Assembly: GCA_020433785.1 (NCBI GenBank)
Contig: JAGRCC010000482.1
Location: 1-12,087, forward strand
Length of the DNA stretch: 12,087 nt
Source of the DNA: Anaerolineae bacterium
GTDB taxonomy: Bacteria; Chloroflexota; Anaerolineae; 4572-78; J111
Direction of reading: 5' to 3'
In this document: positions 1 to 7,283 of the stretch, piece by piece
Position numbering within the stretch: position 1 is the first letter of the stretch
Layout of the letters: the number at the start of each line of letters is the position of its first letter
Translations under genes and position numbers: made by a program
The notes under the pieces: generated by a model
Told to the model about the DNA's origin: nothing
The model's input: only the letters and a program-made list of their open reading frames with translations
Databases searched by the model: none

Positions 1-113
1 GTCTTTTGCGTTTAGATTCCCGGCCTCACTTCTGGCTTTTTTGGTCAGTAGTGGCTTGGTTAGACACTAAGAATGACAAGGATTTGAGGTCGATTTTTGA
101 CCGGATAGCTGCG
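1..113. other. Short downstream flank with no recognisable gene
   Basis: The 113 bp after the antiporter stop codon hold only short unrelated ORF fragments. A 6-bp inverted repeat, TTTGAC/GTCAAA (around 116-94 on the minus strand), followed by AATC is too weak to call a terminator. I see no RNA gene or promoter here. Confidence 0.5.
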
Positions 114-2117
114 TCAAATGTGCGCCTCGTGCCCATCGACCGTGTTAATGCTGTGAGCCGGAACATCGGCCAGGTCGCGCAAGGCGCCAAGCTGCCGGGT
201 CGTGCCGATGACGGCCACCAGATCATCGGCAGCAAAGCGGTAATCGATTTCGGGATTAGGGTGAAGGATATCGTCGCGCATGACGCCCACGACCGAAGCG
301 CCGGTTTGGCGGCGGATGGCCGCTTCCTTGATGGTCTGCCCCACCAGCGGGCTAGTCGCCGGCAGCGTGACCCAGGTCAGGTCGAGTAGATGGGTGGCGT
401 TTTGCAGTTGGGCAATGGTGCGATACTCTTTGTGCGTCTCGTACAGGGGCGCGTACAGTTCCCGACGAATCGAGTCGGTGAAATGGCGAATCTCCGCCGC
501 CGGGATATTGAGGTGCAGCAGCGCCTGGCGGGTAATTTCCAGGCCGGCCTCGAATTCGGGCTGGACAATCTCATAAACGCCATGGTCGTGTAAGGCTCGC
601 ATCTGCTCAATGCCCTCGGCTCTGGCTACTATGTGAACGTCGGATTTAATGTGGCGCACCTGATCAACAATCGATTGGGTGGTTAGCACCGCCGGCACGG
701 TGATCAAGACCAGACAGGCGTGTTCAACCTGGGCCGCTTCCAGCACCACCTCCTGGCTGGCGTCGCCAAAAATGACCGGCATTTCGGCGGCCTTGGCTTC
801 TTCAACCCGGCGGTAATCGAGTTCGATGAGGACAAACGCCAGATTCAATCGCTGCAACACTTCAGCCACATACTGACCGACGCGCCCTCCGCCGGCAATG
901 ACCACGTGTTCGCGCAGGCCGGTCTGCGGCAGGTTGACAGTCTGGACCGGCTCATGTTTGAACCAGCGCTTGCGCAGGGCATACAGCGGGGCGGTAAAGC
1001 CGGAAACGAACGGCGTCAGCACCATTGTTACAATCGCGGTGTTGAGCACCAGCGAGTACAACTCCTCCCCAATCGAGCCGGTGTTGAGGCCGACGCGGGC
1101 CAGCACAAACGCGAACTCGCCCACTTGAAACAGCCCCAGCCCGACAGCCAATGGCACGACATTGTAATAGCCAAAAGCCCAACTGATCGACCCAAAAATC
1201 AACGCCTTACCGACCGAGACCAGCAGCACCAGCAGCAGCACCGTCCAGAGATTGGCCAACAGCAGCCCCGGGTCCAACAACATCCCAACCGAGGCGAAGA
1301 AAAGCAGCGCGAAGATATCGCGCAAAGGGATGATGTCGCTGAGGGCCTGATGGCCGTAATCCGACTCGCTGAGAACCATGCCGGCCACAAACGCGCCAAA
1401 GGCGAAGGAGAGGCCGAAGAGGTAGGTGGTGTAACCAATGCCTAACCCAATGGCCGTAATGGCCAGCAAAAATAACTCACGCGAGTTCCAGGTCGCAATG
1501 TAGGCCATCAAGCGGGGCAGCAGCCGGGTACCTAAGAAGATCATCAGGGCCAGGAACACAATCGCCTTGAGGGCGGCAAAACCGAGAATGGGCAAGCCGG
1601 CCTCCGGATCGTTCAACTGCGGCAGAATGATCATCAGCGGAACCACCGCCAAATCTTGCACAATCAGCATGCCAATCATCACTCGGCTGGAGAGGGTGCC
1701 GAGCCGGCCCTGGCTCATCAACGTTTTTAGCAGCACCATCGTACTGGACAACGAGATTAGGCCGCCAAACCAGACCGACGACACCCAATCCCAGCCCAAC
1801 AACCAGCCGATGCCGTAGCCATAGGCAATGGTTAAAATCATCTGGATGGGCGTGCCAATCAGCGCGACATTGCGCACGGGTTTTAGCTCCTTGAACGAAA
1901 ACTCCAGACCGAGGGCAAAGAGCAGCAGCGCCACCCCAATCTCGGCCAGCAGCTCGATTTCGTGGATGTCGCCGACGGTGACGCCGCCGGTGTTCGGGCC
2001 AACCAGGACGCCGGCAAAGATATAACCTAGAATGAGCGGCTGTTTGAACTGTTGAGCAATAATTCCCCCGATAAGTCCGGCCACGATGATAATCGCAATG
2101 TCGGCAGCTATTCCCAT
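114..2117 (-). CDS. CPA2-family monovalent cation:proton antiporter (KefC/YbaL-like) with RCK domain
   Basis: Predicted inner-membrane antiporter exchanging K+ (or Na+) for H+, 667 aa. Residues 1-380 are a chain of hydrophobic helices of the Na+/H+ exchanger fold. It includes the [10 protein letters not shown] segment (about 122-131) and [10 protein letters not shown] (152-161); the Gln-Asp pair at 154-155 is the form seen in KefB/KefC-like K+/H+ proteins. A soluble RCK_N (TrkA-N) domain starts near 404 with a GGGRVG dinucleotide loop (409-414) and an acidic IELD end of beta-2, suggesting NAD(H) binding. A TrkA-C-like domain spans about 575-645. The ATG has an AAGGAG Shine-Dalgarno 11 nt upstream. 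It has its own candidate promoter behind the cox terminator, so it is probably a separate unit. Lines sampled inside it are GC-richer than the cox genes. Family assignment is secure; ion and ligand specificity are inferred. Confidence 0.92.
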   Translation of the reverse strand: MGIAADIAIIIVAGLIGGIIAQQFKQPLILGYIFAGVLVGPNTGGVTVGDIHEIELLAEIGVALLLFALGLEFSFKELKPVRNVALIGTPIQMILTIAYGYGIGWLLGWDWVSSVWFGGLISLSSTMVLLKTLMSQGRLGTLSSRVMIGMLIVQDLAVVPLMIILPQLNDPEAGLPILGFAALKAIVFLALMIFLGTRLLPRLMAYIATWNSRELFLLAITAIGLGIGYTTYLFGLSFAFGAFVAGMVLSESDYGHQALSDIIPLRDIFALLFFASVGMLLDPGLLLANLWTVLLLVLLVSVGKALIFGSISWAFGYYNVVPLAVGLGLFQVGEFAFVLARVGLNTGSIGEELYSLVLNTAIVTMVLTPFVSGFTAPLYALRKRWFKHEPVQTVNLPQTGLREHVVIAGGGRVGQYVAEVLQRLNLAFVLIELDYRRVEEAKAAEMPVIFGDASQEVVLEAAQVEHACLVLITVPAVLTTQSIVDQVRHIKSDVHIVARAEGIEQMRALHDHGVYEIVQPEFEAGLEITRQALLHLNIPAAEIRHFTDSIRRELYAPLYETHKEYRTIAQLQNATHLLDLTWVTLPATSPLVGQTIKEAAIRRQTGASVVGVMRDDILHPNPEIDYRFAADDLVAVIGTTRQLGALRDLADVPAHSINTVDGHEAHI

Positions 2118-2192
2118 ATCTGTTTGATCTCCTTTTGATTCAACGAATGGTTTTTGAGTTTTGAAGGGATTACAGGCCAGCGGTTAGCTATC

Positions 2193-2221
2193 AGTATAAC
2201 GATGAATTATGAATCTTTCCA
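2193..2221 (-). promoter_or_regulatory. Candidate sigma70-type promoter of the antiporter gene
   Basis: On the minus strand a TGGAAA -35 box (2221-2216, 4 of 6 matches to consensus) is followed after 17 bp by a TATACT -10 box (2198-2193, 5 of 6). It lies between the cox terminator and the antiporter ATG and would give a 5' leader of about 70 nt. Position and spacing are good, but this is a pattern match only. Confidence 0.45.
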
Positions 2222-2242
2222 TAAAAACCGGAGAGGAGGGGG

Positions 2243-2277
2243 AAAACAAACAGCCGGTAGTATTAAGCTACCGGCTG
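2243..2277 (-). terminator. Rho-independent terminator of the cox operon
   Basis: A perfect 10-bp inverted repeat, CAGCCGGTAG / CTACCGGCTG (2251-2260 and 2268-2277), has a 7-nt loop. Read on the minus strand it is followed at once by TTTGTTTT (2250-2243). It begins about 28 bp after the coxD stop codon, so it is oriented to end the cox transcript. The plus-strand side lacks an equivalent T tract, so it looks unidirectional. Confidence 0.88.
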
Positions 2278-2305
2278 GTGAATTGGTTGAAGGAAAAAAT
2301 TTGAT

Positions 2306-2626
2306 TTAGATCGGCCCTTGAATCGTACCACGAGCCGCGTAATCGCCTAACGCGATAAGTAGCATGATAATCAGGAAGAAAAAACCTAACGTGCCGAATA
2401 TCCAAACCAAACCGCTGCTGTGGCGTAAGTGCATAAAGAAAAGGATGATTAGCGTCGCTTTAACTACGGCCACAACCAAAGTTACGGTTTTATCAAATGC
2501 ACCGAAATCGGCGTAACCGACGTAAAGTGTAATGGCTAAAAGGACCATCAAGCCAGCAAATACCATCAGGTAAGTGCTGATCGGGGTAATATGATGACTG
2601 TGTTCTTCGTTATGTTGTTCGGCCAT
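2306..2626 (-). CDS. coxD: Cytochrome c oxidase subunit IV (prokaryotic caa3 type)
   Basis: Small 106-aa membrane subunit of the haem-copper oxidase. It starts with a His/Glu-rich cytosolic segment (residues 1-13) and then has three hydrophobic helices (about 17-37, 46-66, 73-95). The FFMHLRHSSGLVW stretch at about 63-75 is the family hallmark of the COX4_pro/CtaF-like group. It carries no cofactor and is thought to stabilise the contact between subunits I and III. The ATG lies 2 nt after the coxC stop codon with only a weak upstream GAG, so translation is probably coupled to coxC. It is the last gene before the terminator. Its first seven residues, MAEQHNE, nearly match those of the small protein at 6870-7283. 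Confidence 0.9.
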   Translation of the reverse strand: MAEQHNEEHSHHITPISTYLMVFAGLMVLLAITLYVGYADFGAFDKTVTLVVAVVKATLIILFFMHLRHSSGLVWIFGTLGFFFLIIMLLIALGDYAARGTIQGPI

Positions 2627-2628
2627 AG

Positions 2629-3273
2629 TTATCGCTCAATCAAATAGAATAAAGGAAATATAAAGACCCACGCAATGTCGACAAAGTGCCAATATAACCC
2701 CATAATTTCAATGGTATCGTAATTGACGGACGAGTAAAACCCGCGCATCGCTTTAACGGTGATAATGGCTAATATGGTGCCCCCGACAATCATGTGCGTG
2801 GCATGCAGGCCCGTAGCGGCAAAATATAGGCCAAAGAAAATGGCCGCTTGCCCCGGATGCTCCCCTTCAAAGTGAAAGTTAGGGCCAGGGATCAAGCCGT
2901 GTTCATATTTCTCGTAGTATTCGTAGCCTTTAATCCCCAAAAAGACCGAGCCTAAAACCAGGGTTAGAGTTAAAAACGTCACCAACATTTTTTGTTTGTT
3001 GGATTGGCAGGCATAGACGGCCAAGGCCATGGTCAAGCTACTGCACAGCAGGACAAACGTATTGACGCTGCTTAGCACAATATTGAGTTCCTTGCCCGCT
3101 TCGACAAAGGCCTCGTGATAGTTGAAATAATAAACGGCGTAGGCCAGAAAAATACCCCCAAACAGCATCACTTCAGTCACGAGAAAGACCCACATACCTA
3201 AGGTATTCGTTTCTCGCTGCTGTTCAATATCCTTAAAATAAGGGGCGACTAAGGATGATTCACCGTGAGCCAA
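2629..3273 (-). CDS. coxC: Cytochrome c oxidase subunit III
   Basis: Subunit III, 214 aa from the start chosen here. It is a seven-helix integral membrane protein that supports proton uptake and stability of subunit I. Family signatures are FLVTEVMLFGGIF (about 30-42, with the conserved Glu after Thr), the KGYEYYEKYEHG region, ATGLHATHMIVGG (about 153-165) and the C-terminal YWHFVDIAWVFIFPLFYL helix. I place the start at TTG (3273-3271): AGGAGG sits 6 nt upstream at 3285-3280, and the codon begins one nucleotide after the coxA TAA. The only upstream in-frame ATG (3339) is inside coxA and would add 22 basic residues unlike the family. The next ATG downstream (residue 27) would remove conserved sequence. 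Confidence 0.94.
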   Translation of the reverse strand: MAHGESSLVAPYFKDIEQQRETNTLGMWVFLVTEVMLFGGIFLAYAVYYFNYHEAFVEAGKELNIVLSSVNTFVLLCSSLTMALAVYACQSNKQKMLVTFLTLTLVLGSVFLGIKGYEYYEKYEHGLIPGPNFHFEGEHPGQAAIFFGLYFAATGLHATHMIVGGTILAIITVKAMRGFYSSVNYDTIEIMGLYWHFVDIAWVFIFPLFYLIER

Positions 3274-3285
3274 ATTACACCTCCT
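3274..3285 (-). promoter_or_regulatory. Shine-Dalgarno that fixes a TTG start for coxC
   Basis: On the minus strand AGGAGG (3285-3280) lies within the last codons of coxA (Glu-Glu-Val-stop), and its 6-nt spacer includes the coxA stop codon TAA before the TTG at 3273. This places ribosomes ending coxA directly on the coxC start, which favours translational coupling and a non-ATG start. Confidence 0.8.
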
Positions 3286-4903
3286 CTTCAAACGGATGAT
3301 AATTGTAAGCTTCTGTGGTAACGATGGGCGTTTTCTCAAAATTCTCGTGCGGCGGCGGCGACGTGGTGGTCCACTCTAAGCCAACCGCGCCCCAGGGATT
3401 AGGGCCCGCTTCTTTACCGAAACGCAGCGACCAGATCAGGTAAACTAGCGGCAAAACGTAGCCGATACCCAACACCGTCGAGCCAAGAGTTGAGGCCACA
3501 TGCAGCGCCTGGAACTCATCCGGATAAACGTGATAGCGGCGCGGCATACCGACATAGCCCATAATAAATTGGGGAAAGAAGGTCAGGTTGAAGCCGATGA
3601 AGATAATCACGGCCGATAAAATGCCTAAACCTTCGTTGTACATCCGGCCGGTCATTTTTGGCCACCAGAAGTGAAGCGCGCCCAGATAAGCCATTACCGT
3701 GGCCCCGACCATCACATAGTGGAAGTGAGCCACCACGAAGTAGGTATCGTGCACGTGAACATCGGTGGCCAGCGCGCCCAGGAACAGACCGGTCAAACCG
3801 CCGATGGTAAACAGGCCGATAAACCCGAGGGCGTAAAACATCGGCGTCTGGAAGTGAATGGTGCCTTTATACAGAGTCGCGGTCCAGTTGAAGACCTTAA
3901 TGGCCGACGGAATAGCCACCGCAAAGGTGAGCAGCGAGAAGACAATGCCGGCATAGACCGACTGCCCGCTGACGAACATATGGTGCCCCCAAACCAGGAA
4001 GCCGATGAGCGCGATAGCCATACTGGACATAGCGATGAATTTGTAGCCAAAAATGCGTTTCCGGGCGAAGCAAGTAATCAACTCACTGGCCACACCCATC
4101 GCCGGCAAAACCATAATGTAAACGGCCGGGTGGGAGTAAAACCAGAACAGGTGTTGGAACAAAACGGGGTCACCGCCCAGAGCGGGGTTAAAGATGCCGA
4201 TCCCAAAAATCCGCTCCAAACCGGCCAGAATAAGGGTGGCCGACAGAACCGGTGTACCGAGCATAATAATGATGCTGGTGGCGTACATGGCCCAGACAAA
4301 CAAGGGCAGGCGGAACCAGGTCAAACCCGGCGCTCGCATTTTGTGAATGGTGACAATGAAATTAAGGCCGGTCATAATCGATGAGAAGCCGACCAAAAAC
4401 ACCCCTAGCACGGTCAAAACAACGGCCGAATTGGCATACGTGGTGCTGTAGGGGGTGTAAAACGTCCAGCCCGTATCAACGCCGCCCAAAACAACCACGG
4501 CGATAATAAACAGGCCCGAAATAATATACACATACCAACTGCCCAAGTTAATCCGGGGAAACGCCAAATCCTTGGCCCCGATCATAATCGGAATGAGGAA
4601 GTTGCCAAACACGCCGGGAATAGCCGGAATAAGAAACAGAAAAACCATAATGACGCCGTGGATGGTAAATGAGCGGTTGTAGTTATCCGACGACATCAGG
4701 TCGGCTTGAGGTGTCATCAAGTCAAGCCGCAACAGAAACGCCGCTAAACTACCCAAAAAGAAGAAGAAGGTGACCGAAATCAGATAGAGAATAGCAATGC
4801 GTTTGTGATCGGTAGTTAGCAGCCAAGATTTGACCCCAAAAGCCCAATTTAAATAGTTCTCTTCATGGGCCTTCAGGTCCATTGGGGGAGATGTAACTGC
4901 CAT
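3275..4903 (-). CDS. coxA: Cytochrome c oxidase subunit I, A2-type haem-copper oxidase
   Basis: Catalytic subunit that reduces O2 to water and pumps protons, 542 aa with about 12 membrane helices. Visible ligands: His82 and His395 for the low-spin haem, His393 for the high-spin haem, and His258, His307 and His308 for CuB, with Tyr262 placed for the His-Tyr crosslink (HPAVY). Asp112 in [10 protein letters not shown] matches the D-channel entrance, and Lys336 in [10 protein letters not shown] matches the K-channel lysine. The helix VI motif is YSHPAVY, not GHPEVY, so the usual Glu is absent and the A2 subclass is indicated. Subunit III is not fused; it is a separate gene. AAGGAGG lies 10 nt upstream of the ATG. 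It follows coxB after 75 bp and precedes coxC by 1 nt. Haem type (a or o) cannot be read from the sequence. Confidence 0.97.
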   Translation of the reverse strand: MAVTSPPMDLKAHEENYLNWAFGVKSWLLTTDHKRIAILYLISVTFFFFLGSLAAFLLRLDLMTPQADLMSSDNYNRSFTIHGVIMVFLFLIPAIPGVFGNFLIPIMIGAKDLAFPRINLGSWYVYIISGLFIIAVVVLGGVDTGWTFYTPYSTTYANSAVVLTVLGVFLVGFSSIMTGLNFIVTIHKMRAPGLTWFRLPLFVWAMYATSIIIMLGTPVLSATLILAGLERIFGIGIFNPALGGDPVLFQHLFWFYSHPAVYIMVLPAMGVASELITCFARKRIFGYKFIAMSSMAIALIGFLVWGHHMFVSGQSVYAGIVFSLLTFAVAIPSAIKVFNWTATLYKGTIHFQTPMFYALGFIGLFTIGGLTGLFLGALATDVHVHDTYFVVAHFHYVMVGATVMAYLGALHFWWPKMTGRMYNEGLGILSAVIIFIGFNLTFFPQFIMGYVGMPRRYHVYPDEFQALHVASTLGSTVLGIGYVLPLVYLIWSLRFGKEAGPNPWGAVGLEWTTTSPPPHENFEKTPIVTTEAYNYHPFEEEV

Positions 4904-4933
4904 AAAATCGTTTCCTCCTTAGATCATCGCCAA

Positions 4934-4950
4934 CAAGCGATTATCGCTTG
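4934..4950 (-). repeat. Intercistronic stem-loop between coxB and coxA
   Basis: A perfect inverted repeat, CAAGCGA / TCGCTTG (4934-4940 and 4944-4950), has a TTA spacer and lies in the 75-bp gap. On the minus strand it ends about 13 nt before the coxA AAGGAGG. No U-rich run follows, so it is not a typical terminator. It may act as an RNA processing or stability element, which is inference. Confidence 0.45.
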
Positions 4951-4978
4951 AGCGCCCCAGTTTTTAGAAAGGTAATCG

Positions 4979-5908
4979 TTATTTCGACTTAATATATTCA
5001 ATCAACTGCAACAGACTTTGTTCGCTTAACTGACCGTCATAGCTCGGCATGACCGGTGGATAACCGGAGACGACTTTAGCTTGCGGGTTGAGAATCGACT
5101 CGCGAATGTAAGCCTCATCAACAGTGCCGGTTGAACCGTCGGCAAATTCACGCTCTGCCCCGAACAGACTGGTGGTGGCAATGGGCGGACCAATGGCTCC
5201 GGTCTGGCCGCTGTGGCAAGATATACAGCCATTTTCGGTAAACAATCGCTCGCCGGCCACAGCCAACGGCTCTTCAGACGCACCGCCGCCGCCCAGCCAA
5301 GTTTTATACTCCGCTTGTTCCAAGACCACGACCGAGCCGACCATGGCCGAATGCTCGGTGCCGCAGTATTCGGCGCAGAAGAGGTGGTACTCACCCGTTT
5401 TCGTTGCTTCAAACCACAAGGTGGTATAGCGACCCGGAACCACGTCTTGCTTGACCCGAAAGGCGGGAATAAAGAAGTCGTGAATAACGTCTTGCGAGGT
5501 CATAATCAGTTTGACGGGCGTATTAACCGGGATGTGCAGTTGGTTGATTTCGCTTTTGCCTGACGGATGCTGGGCGTGCCACATCCACTGCTTGCCGATT
5601 ACATACACTTCCATCGCATCAACAGGCGGCGTCTTGATGTTCACAAATACCGTTGCGGCCCACCCGAACACTCCCATAGCCATAATGAAAGGAATAATGG
5701 ACCAGGTTAACTCTAATTTGGTATTCTCGGTTAGGGGGTGAGAGCGGTCAACATCGGCGCCTTTTCGATAGCGCAGGGCAAAGAAGACAATCGCCGCCGC
5801 CACAGCCACCGAGAAAAACACACTCAAGGCCACCAAGGTAAAATAAATAAGATCGACTTGCCAGGCTACCGTAGAGGCCTGTTCCGGAAATAAAGGAAAA
5901 TCCGACAT
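4979..5908 (-). CDS. coxB: Cytochrome c oxidase subunit II with fused cytochrome c domain (caa3 type)
   Basis: Electron-entry subunit, 309 aa. Two membrane helices (about 18-46 and 70-90) anchor a periplasmic cupredoxin domain (about 98-195). CuA ligands are visible: His143, Cys178, Glu180, Cys182, His186 and Met189 (CAEYCGTEHSAM). A mono-haem cytochrome c domain follows: CISCH at 228-232, with Met287 in YPPVMPSYDG as the likely sixth ligand. The fused haem domain marks a caa3 enzyme that can take electrons directly from a cytochrome c or from ACIII. No cleavable signal or lipobox is seen at the N-terminus. AAGGAGG lies about 12 nt before the ATG. The gene sits 74 bp after sco and 75 bp before coxA, consistent with one transcript. 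Confidence 0.96.
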   Translation of the reverse strand: MSDFPLFPEQASTVAWQVDLIYFTLVALSVFFSVAVAAAIVFFALRYRKGADVDRSHPLTENTKLELTWSIIPFIMAMGVFGWAATVFVNIKTPPVDAMEVYVIGKQWMWHAQHPSGKSEINQLHIPVNTPVKLIMTSQDVIHDFFIPAFRVKQDVVPGRYTTLWFEATKTGEYHLFCAEYCGTEHSAMVGSVVVLEQAEYKTWLGGGGASEEPLAVAGERLFTENGCISCHSGQTGAIGPPIATTSLFGAEREFADGSTGTVDEAYIRESILNPQAKVVSGYPPVMPSYDGQLSEQSLLQLIEYIKSK

Positions 5909-5982
5909 ATACTTTGAATTCCTCCTTAGGATACTACAGCTTAGTTATCTGACCTAAATTAGACAGCCAAGCGCTACAGCAT

Positions 5983-6831
5983 TTAAGCAGATTGGGGAGT
6001 TATTGGGTTATTTTTATCATCACGGAGCATTTTAAAGAGAGCTGCTCCAATAACTACCACCGTTAACGACCCAACCACCCGAACGATATTCATGATAGTC
6101 AGGGTATACTCGCCGGAAACCGGATCATAATGGTAGCAGGTCAGTAAAAGTTGGTCGATGGGTGAGCCAATTTGGTTATCGGCGGCTTCGACCAGGCCAA
6201 GTCGCAGGTCTTTCTCTGGAAATTCGATGCCATACAGGTATCGCGATACTTTTCCCTGCGGCGTCAGGATAACGATACCGCTAGGATGCACGTATTGGTC
6301 AAGGTTCGCGTCGAAGGCATAGCGGAAGCCGATGGCATCGGCGACTTGTTTAATTGAGTCCTGCGGGCCGACCAGAAAGTTCCACCCGTCGGCGGAAGTG
6401 GACCGCTCATATTCCATAATCGAGGCGCGGCGTTTGAGTTCGGCCACTTTAGGCGTTTCGTTAGGATCGATACTGATGACCACTAATTCGAACTCGTCCC
6501 CTACGGTAAAATCAAACGTTTTCAGGCGGTCAAACAAGGCGTTACGGACGAGTGAGCACAGCATCGGACATTCATAGTACCCCAATAAGAGAATGACCGG
6601 TTTTTGGCCAAAATAGCTACCTAACACAACATCATGCCCTTCCGAGTCAGTGAAGGGTAAATTCAATGGAACTTGGGCATCTAAATTTTGGTCAAAGCCA
6701 ACCTGGCGAATCAGGTTTTGGGGCAAATCCTCTTGCGCGCCGGCCGGACTTACGGGCACAACCAGCCCGGCGGCGATCACTAACGTGATTATCGCCAATA
6801 AAGTTTGAAGTAATCTTTTGTGAAAAATCAT
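5983..6831 (-). CDS. SCO1/SenC-family copper chaperone for CuA assembly
   Basis: Thioredoxin-fold copper protein of 282 aa that probably delivers Cu to, or reduces the thiols of, the CuA site of CoxB. An N-terminal signal or anchor (KRLLQTLLAIITLVIAAGL, about 5-23) precedes an ...AGAQ cleavage-like site near 33. The metal-binding Cys88 and Cys92 (ECPMLC) and His182 (YVHPSG) match the SCO CxxxC...H set. A second hydrophobic helix near the C-terminus (about 248-268) is followed by a short charged tail, so the protein may stay membrane-bound by its C-terminus. An extra Cys232 lies in TCYHYDP. There is no Shine-Dalgarno; a TATAAT box lies only 6 nt before the ATG, suggesting a leaderless mRNA. 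An in-frame TAG upstream excludes a longer ATG-started form. Confidence 0.93.
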   Translation of the reverse strand: MIFHKRLLQTLLAIITLVIAAGLVVPVSPAGAQEDLPQNLIRQVGFDQNLDAQVPLNLPFTDSEGHDVVLGSYFGQKPVILLLGYYECPMLCSLVRNALFDRLKTFDFTVGDEFELVVISIDPNETPKVAELKRRASIMEYERSTSADGWNFLVGPQDSIKQVADAIGFRYAFDANLDQYVHPSGIVILTPQGKVSRYLYGIEFPEKDLRLGLVEAADNQIGSPIDQLLLTCYHYDPVSGEYTLTIMNIVRVVGSLTVVVIGAALFKMLRDDKNNPITPQSA

Positions 6832-6837
6832 ACAACT

Positions 6838-6868
6838 ATTATATACCAGCCACTACTACAACTGCCAA
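6838..6868 (-). promoter_or_regulatory. Candidate promoter giving a leaderless sco-cox transcript
   Basis: The 38-bp gap before sco holds, on the minus strand, TTGGCA (6868-6863, 5 of 6 to the -35 consensus). TATAAT (6843-6838) lies 19 bp on; the overlapping TATATA (6845-6840) is at the optimal 17 bp and is preceded by TGG, an extended -10 form. Only 6 nt separate TATAAT from the sco ATG, so the expected +1 would be at or beside the A of the start codon. It would provide sco and cox expression independent of the act genes. Confidence 0.55.
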
Positions 6869-6869
6869 A

Positions 6870-7283
6870 TTATCGACCCGGCTCTTCTTCGGCGGCCTCG
6901 CCAGCCAACACATCGATAGCCCGATCTATGGGAATTCTGACAATACCCTGTTCCTCATCGACCCAGCCATACGATTCAAGGATGGCGTCTTCCCGCTGGT
7001 GCATCGCAGACAGGTCTTCTTCGCCGGTCGTTCTATCGATAGGGTTAGGCTGCAACCGGGGCGGCGGCGGCGTAGGCCGAAGTTGGATCAATGGAAAGGG
7101 TGTTGGGCGAGACTCAACCTGGCGTGTTTCCATTGTGCCATAAATCCAGATGGACAGCAGCATACTACATACCGTGACCACGATTAACAAGATAACCGAA
7201 CCGATCATTAATTTATAATTGACATCGGAACGCTCAAAATCAATATCGGGATTGTCGAGAACTTCGTTGTGTTGATCAGCCAT
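6870..7283 (-). CDS. Uncharacterised small single-TM protein linked to ACIII/SCO/cox clusters
   Basis: A 137-aa protein of unknown function. Residues 1-24 are acidic and hydrophilic, 25-50 form one membrane helix (LMIGSVILLIVV...), and 58-81 are a proline-rich linker (PTPFPLIQLRPTPPPP). The soluble end holds a short conserved-looking block, YGWVDEEQGIVRIPIDRAID (105-124), followed by an acidic tail. I recognise this block from small proteins beside SCO and caa3/ACIII genes in other phyla, but know no experimental function. It could be an assembly factor or a small extra ACIII subunit; I cannot equate it with ActG. AGGAGG lies 9 nt upstream of the ATG, and the gene overlaps the end of actF by 8 bp, indicating coupled translation with the act genes. 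No heme or metal motif is present. Confidence 0.85.
   Translation of the reverse strand: MADQHNEVLDNPDIDFERSDVNYKLMIGSVILLIVVTVCSMLLSIWIYGTMETRQVESRPTPFPLIQLRPTPPPPRLQPNPIDRTTGEEDLSAMHQREDAILESYGWVDEEQGIVRIPIDRAIDVLAGEAAEEEPGR

Noticed and set aside
94..116. Weak inverted repeat TTTGAC/GTCAAA at the antiporter stop codon
   Set aside because: The stem is only 6 bp, AT-rich, with an 11-nt loop and no sustained U tract, so it cannot be called a terminator.
720..1445. Plus-strand ORF of 241 codons
   Set aside because: It lies wholly antisense to the antiporter, has low-complexity Gln/His/Arg-rich sequence typical of a reversed membrane-protein gene, and no credible ribosome site or family.
3275..3339. 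ATG-started extension of coxC overlapping coxA
   Set aside because: The added residues are basic and unlike subunit III, and a strong Shine-Dalgarno points to the TTG at 3273.
3671..4384. Plus-strand ORF of 237 codons
   Set aside because: It is antisense to the most conserved part of coxA. The His/Gly/Gln-rich product is an artefact of the reversed codons.
5909..5982. Possible promoter or hairpin in the sco-coxB gap
   Set aside because: Repeated CTGTAG words and a TTGGCT box were seen, but no matching -10 box or stable stem at proper spacing; only the coxB Shine-Dalgarno is convincing.
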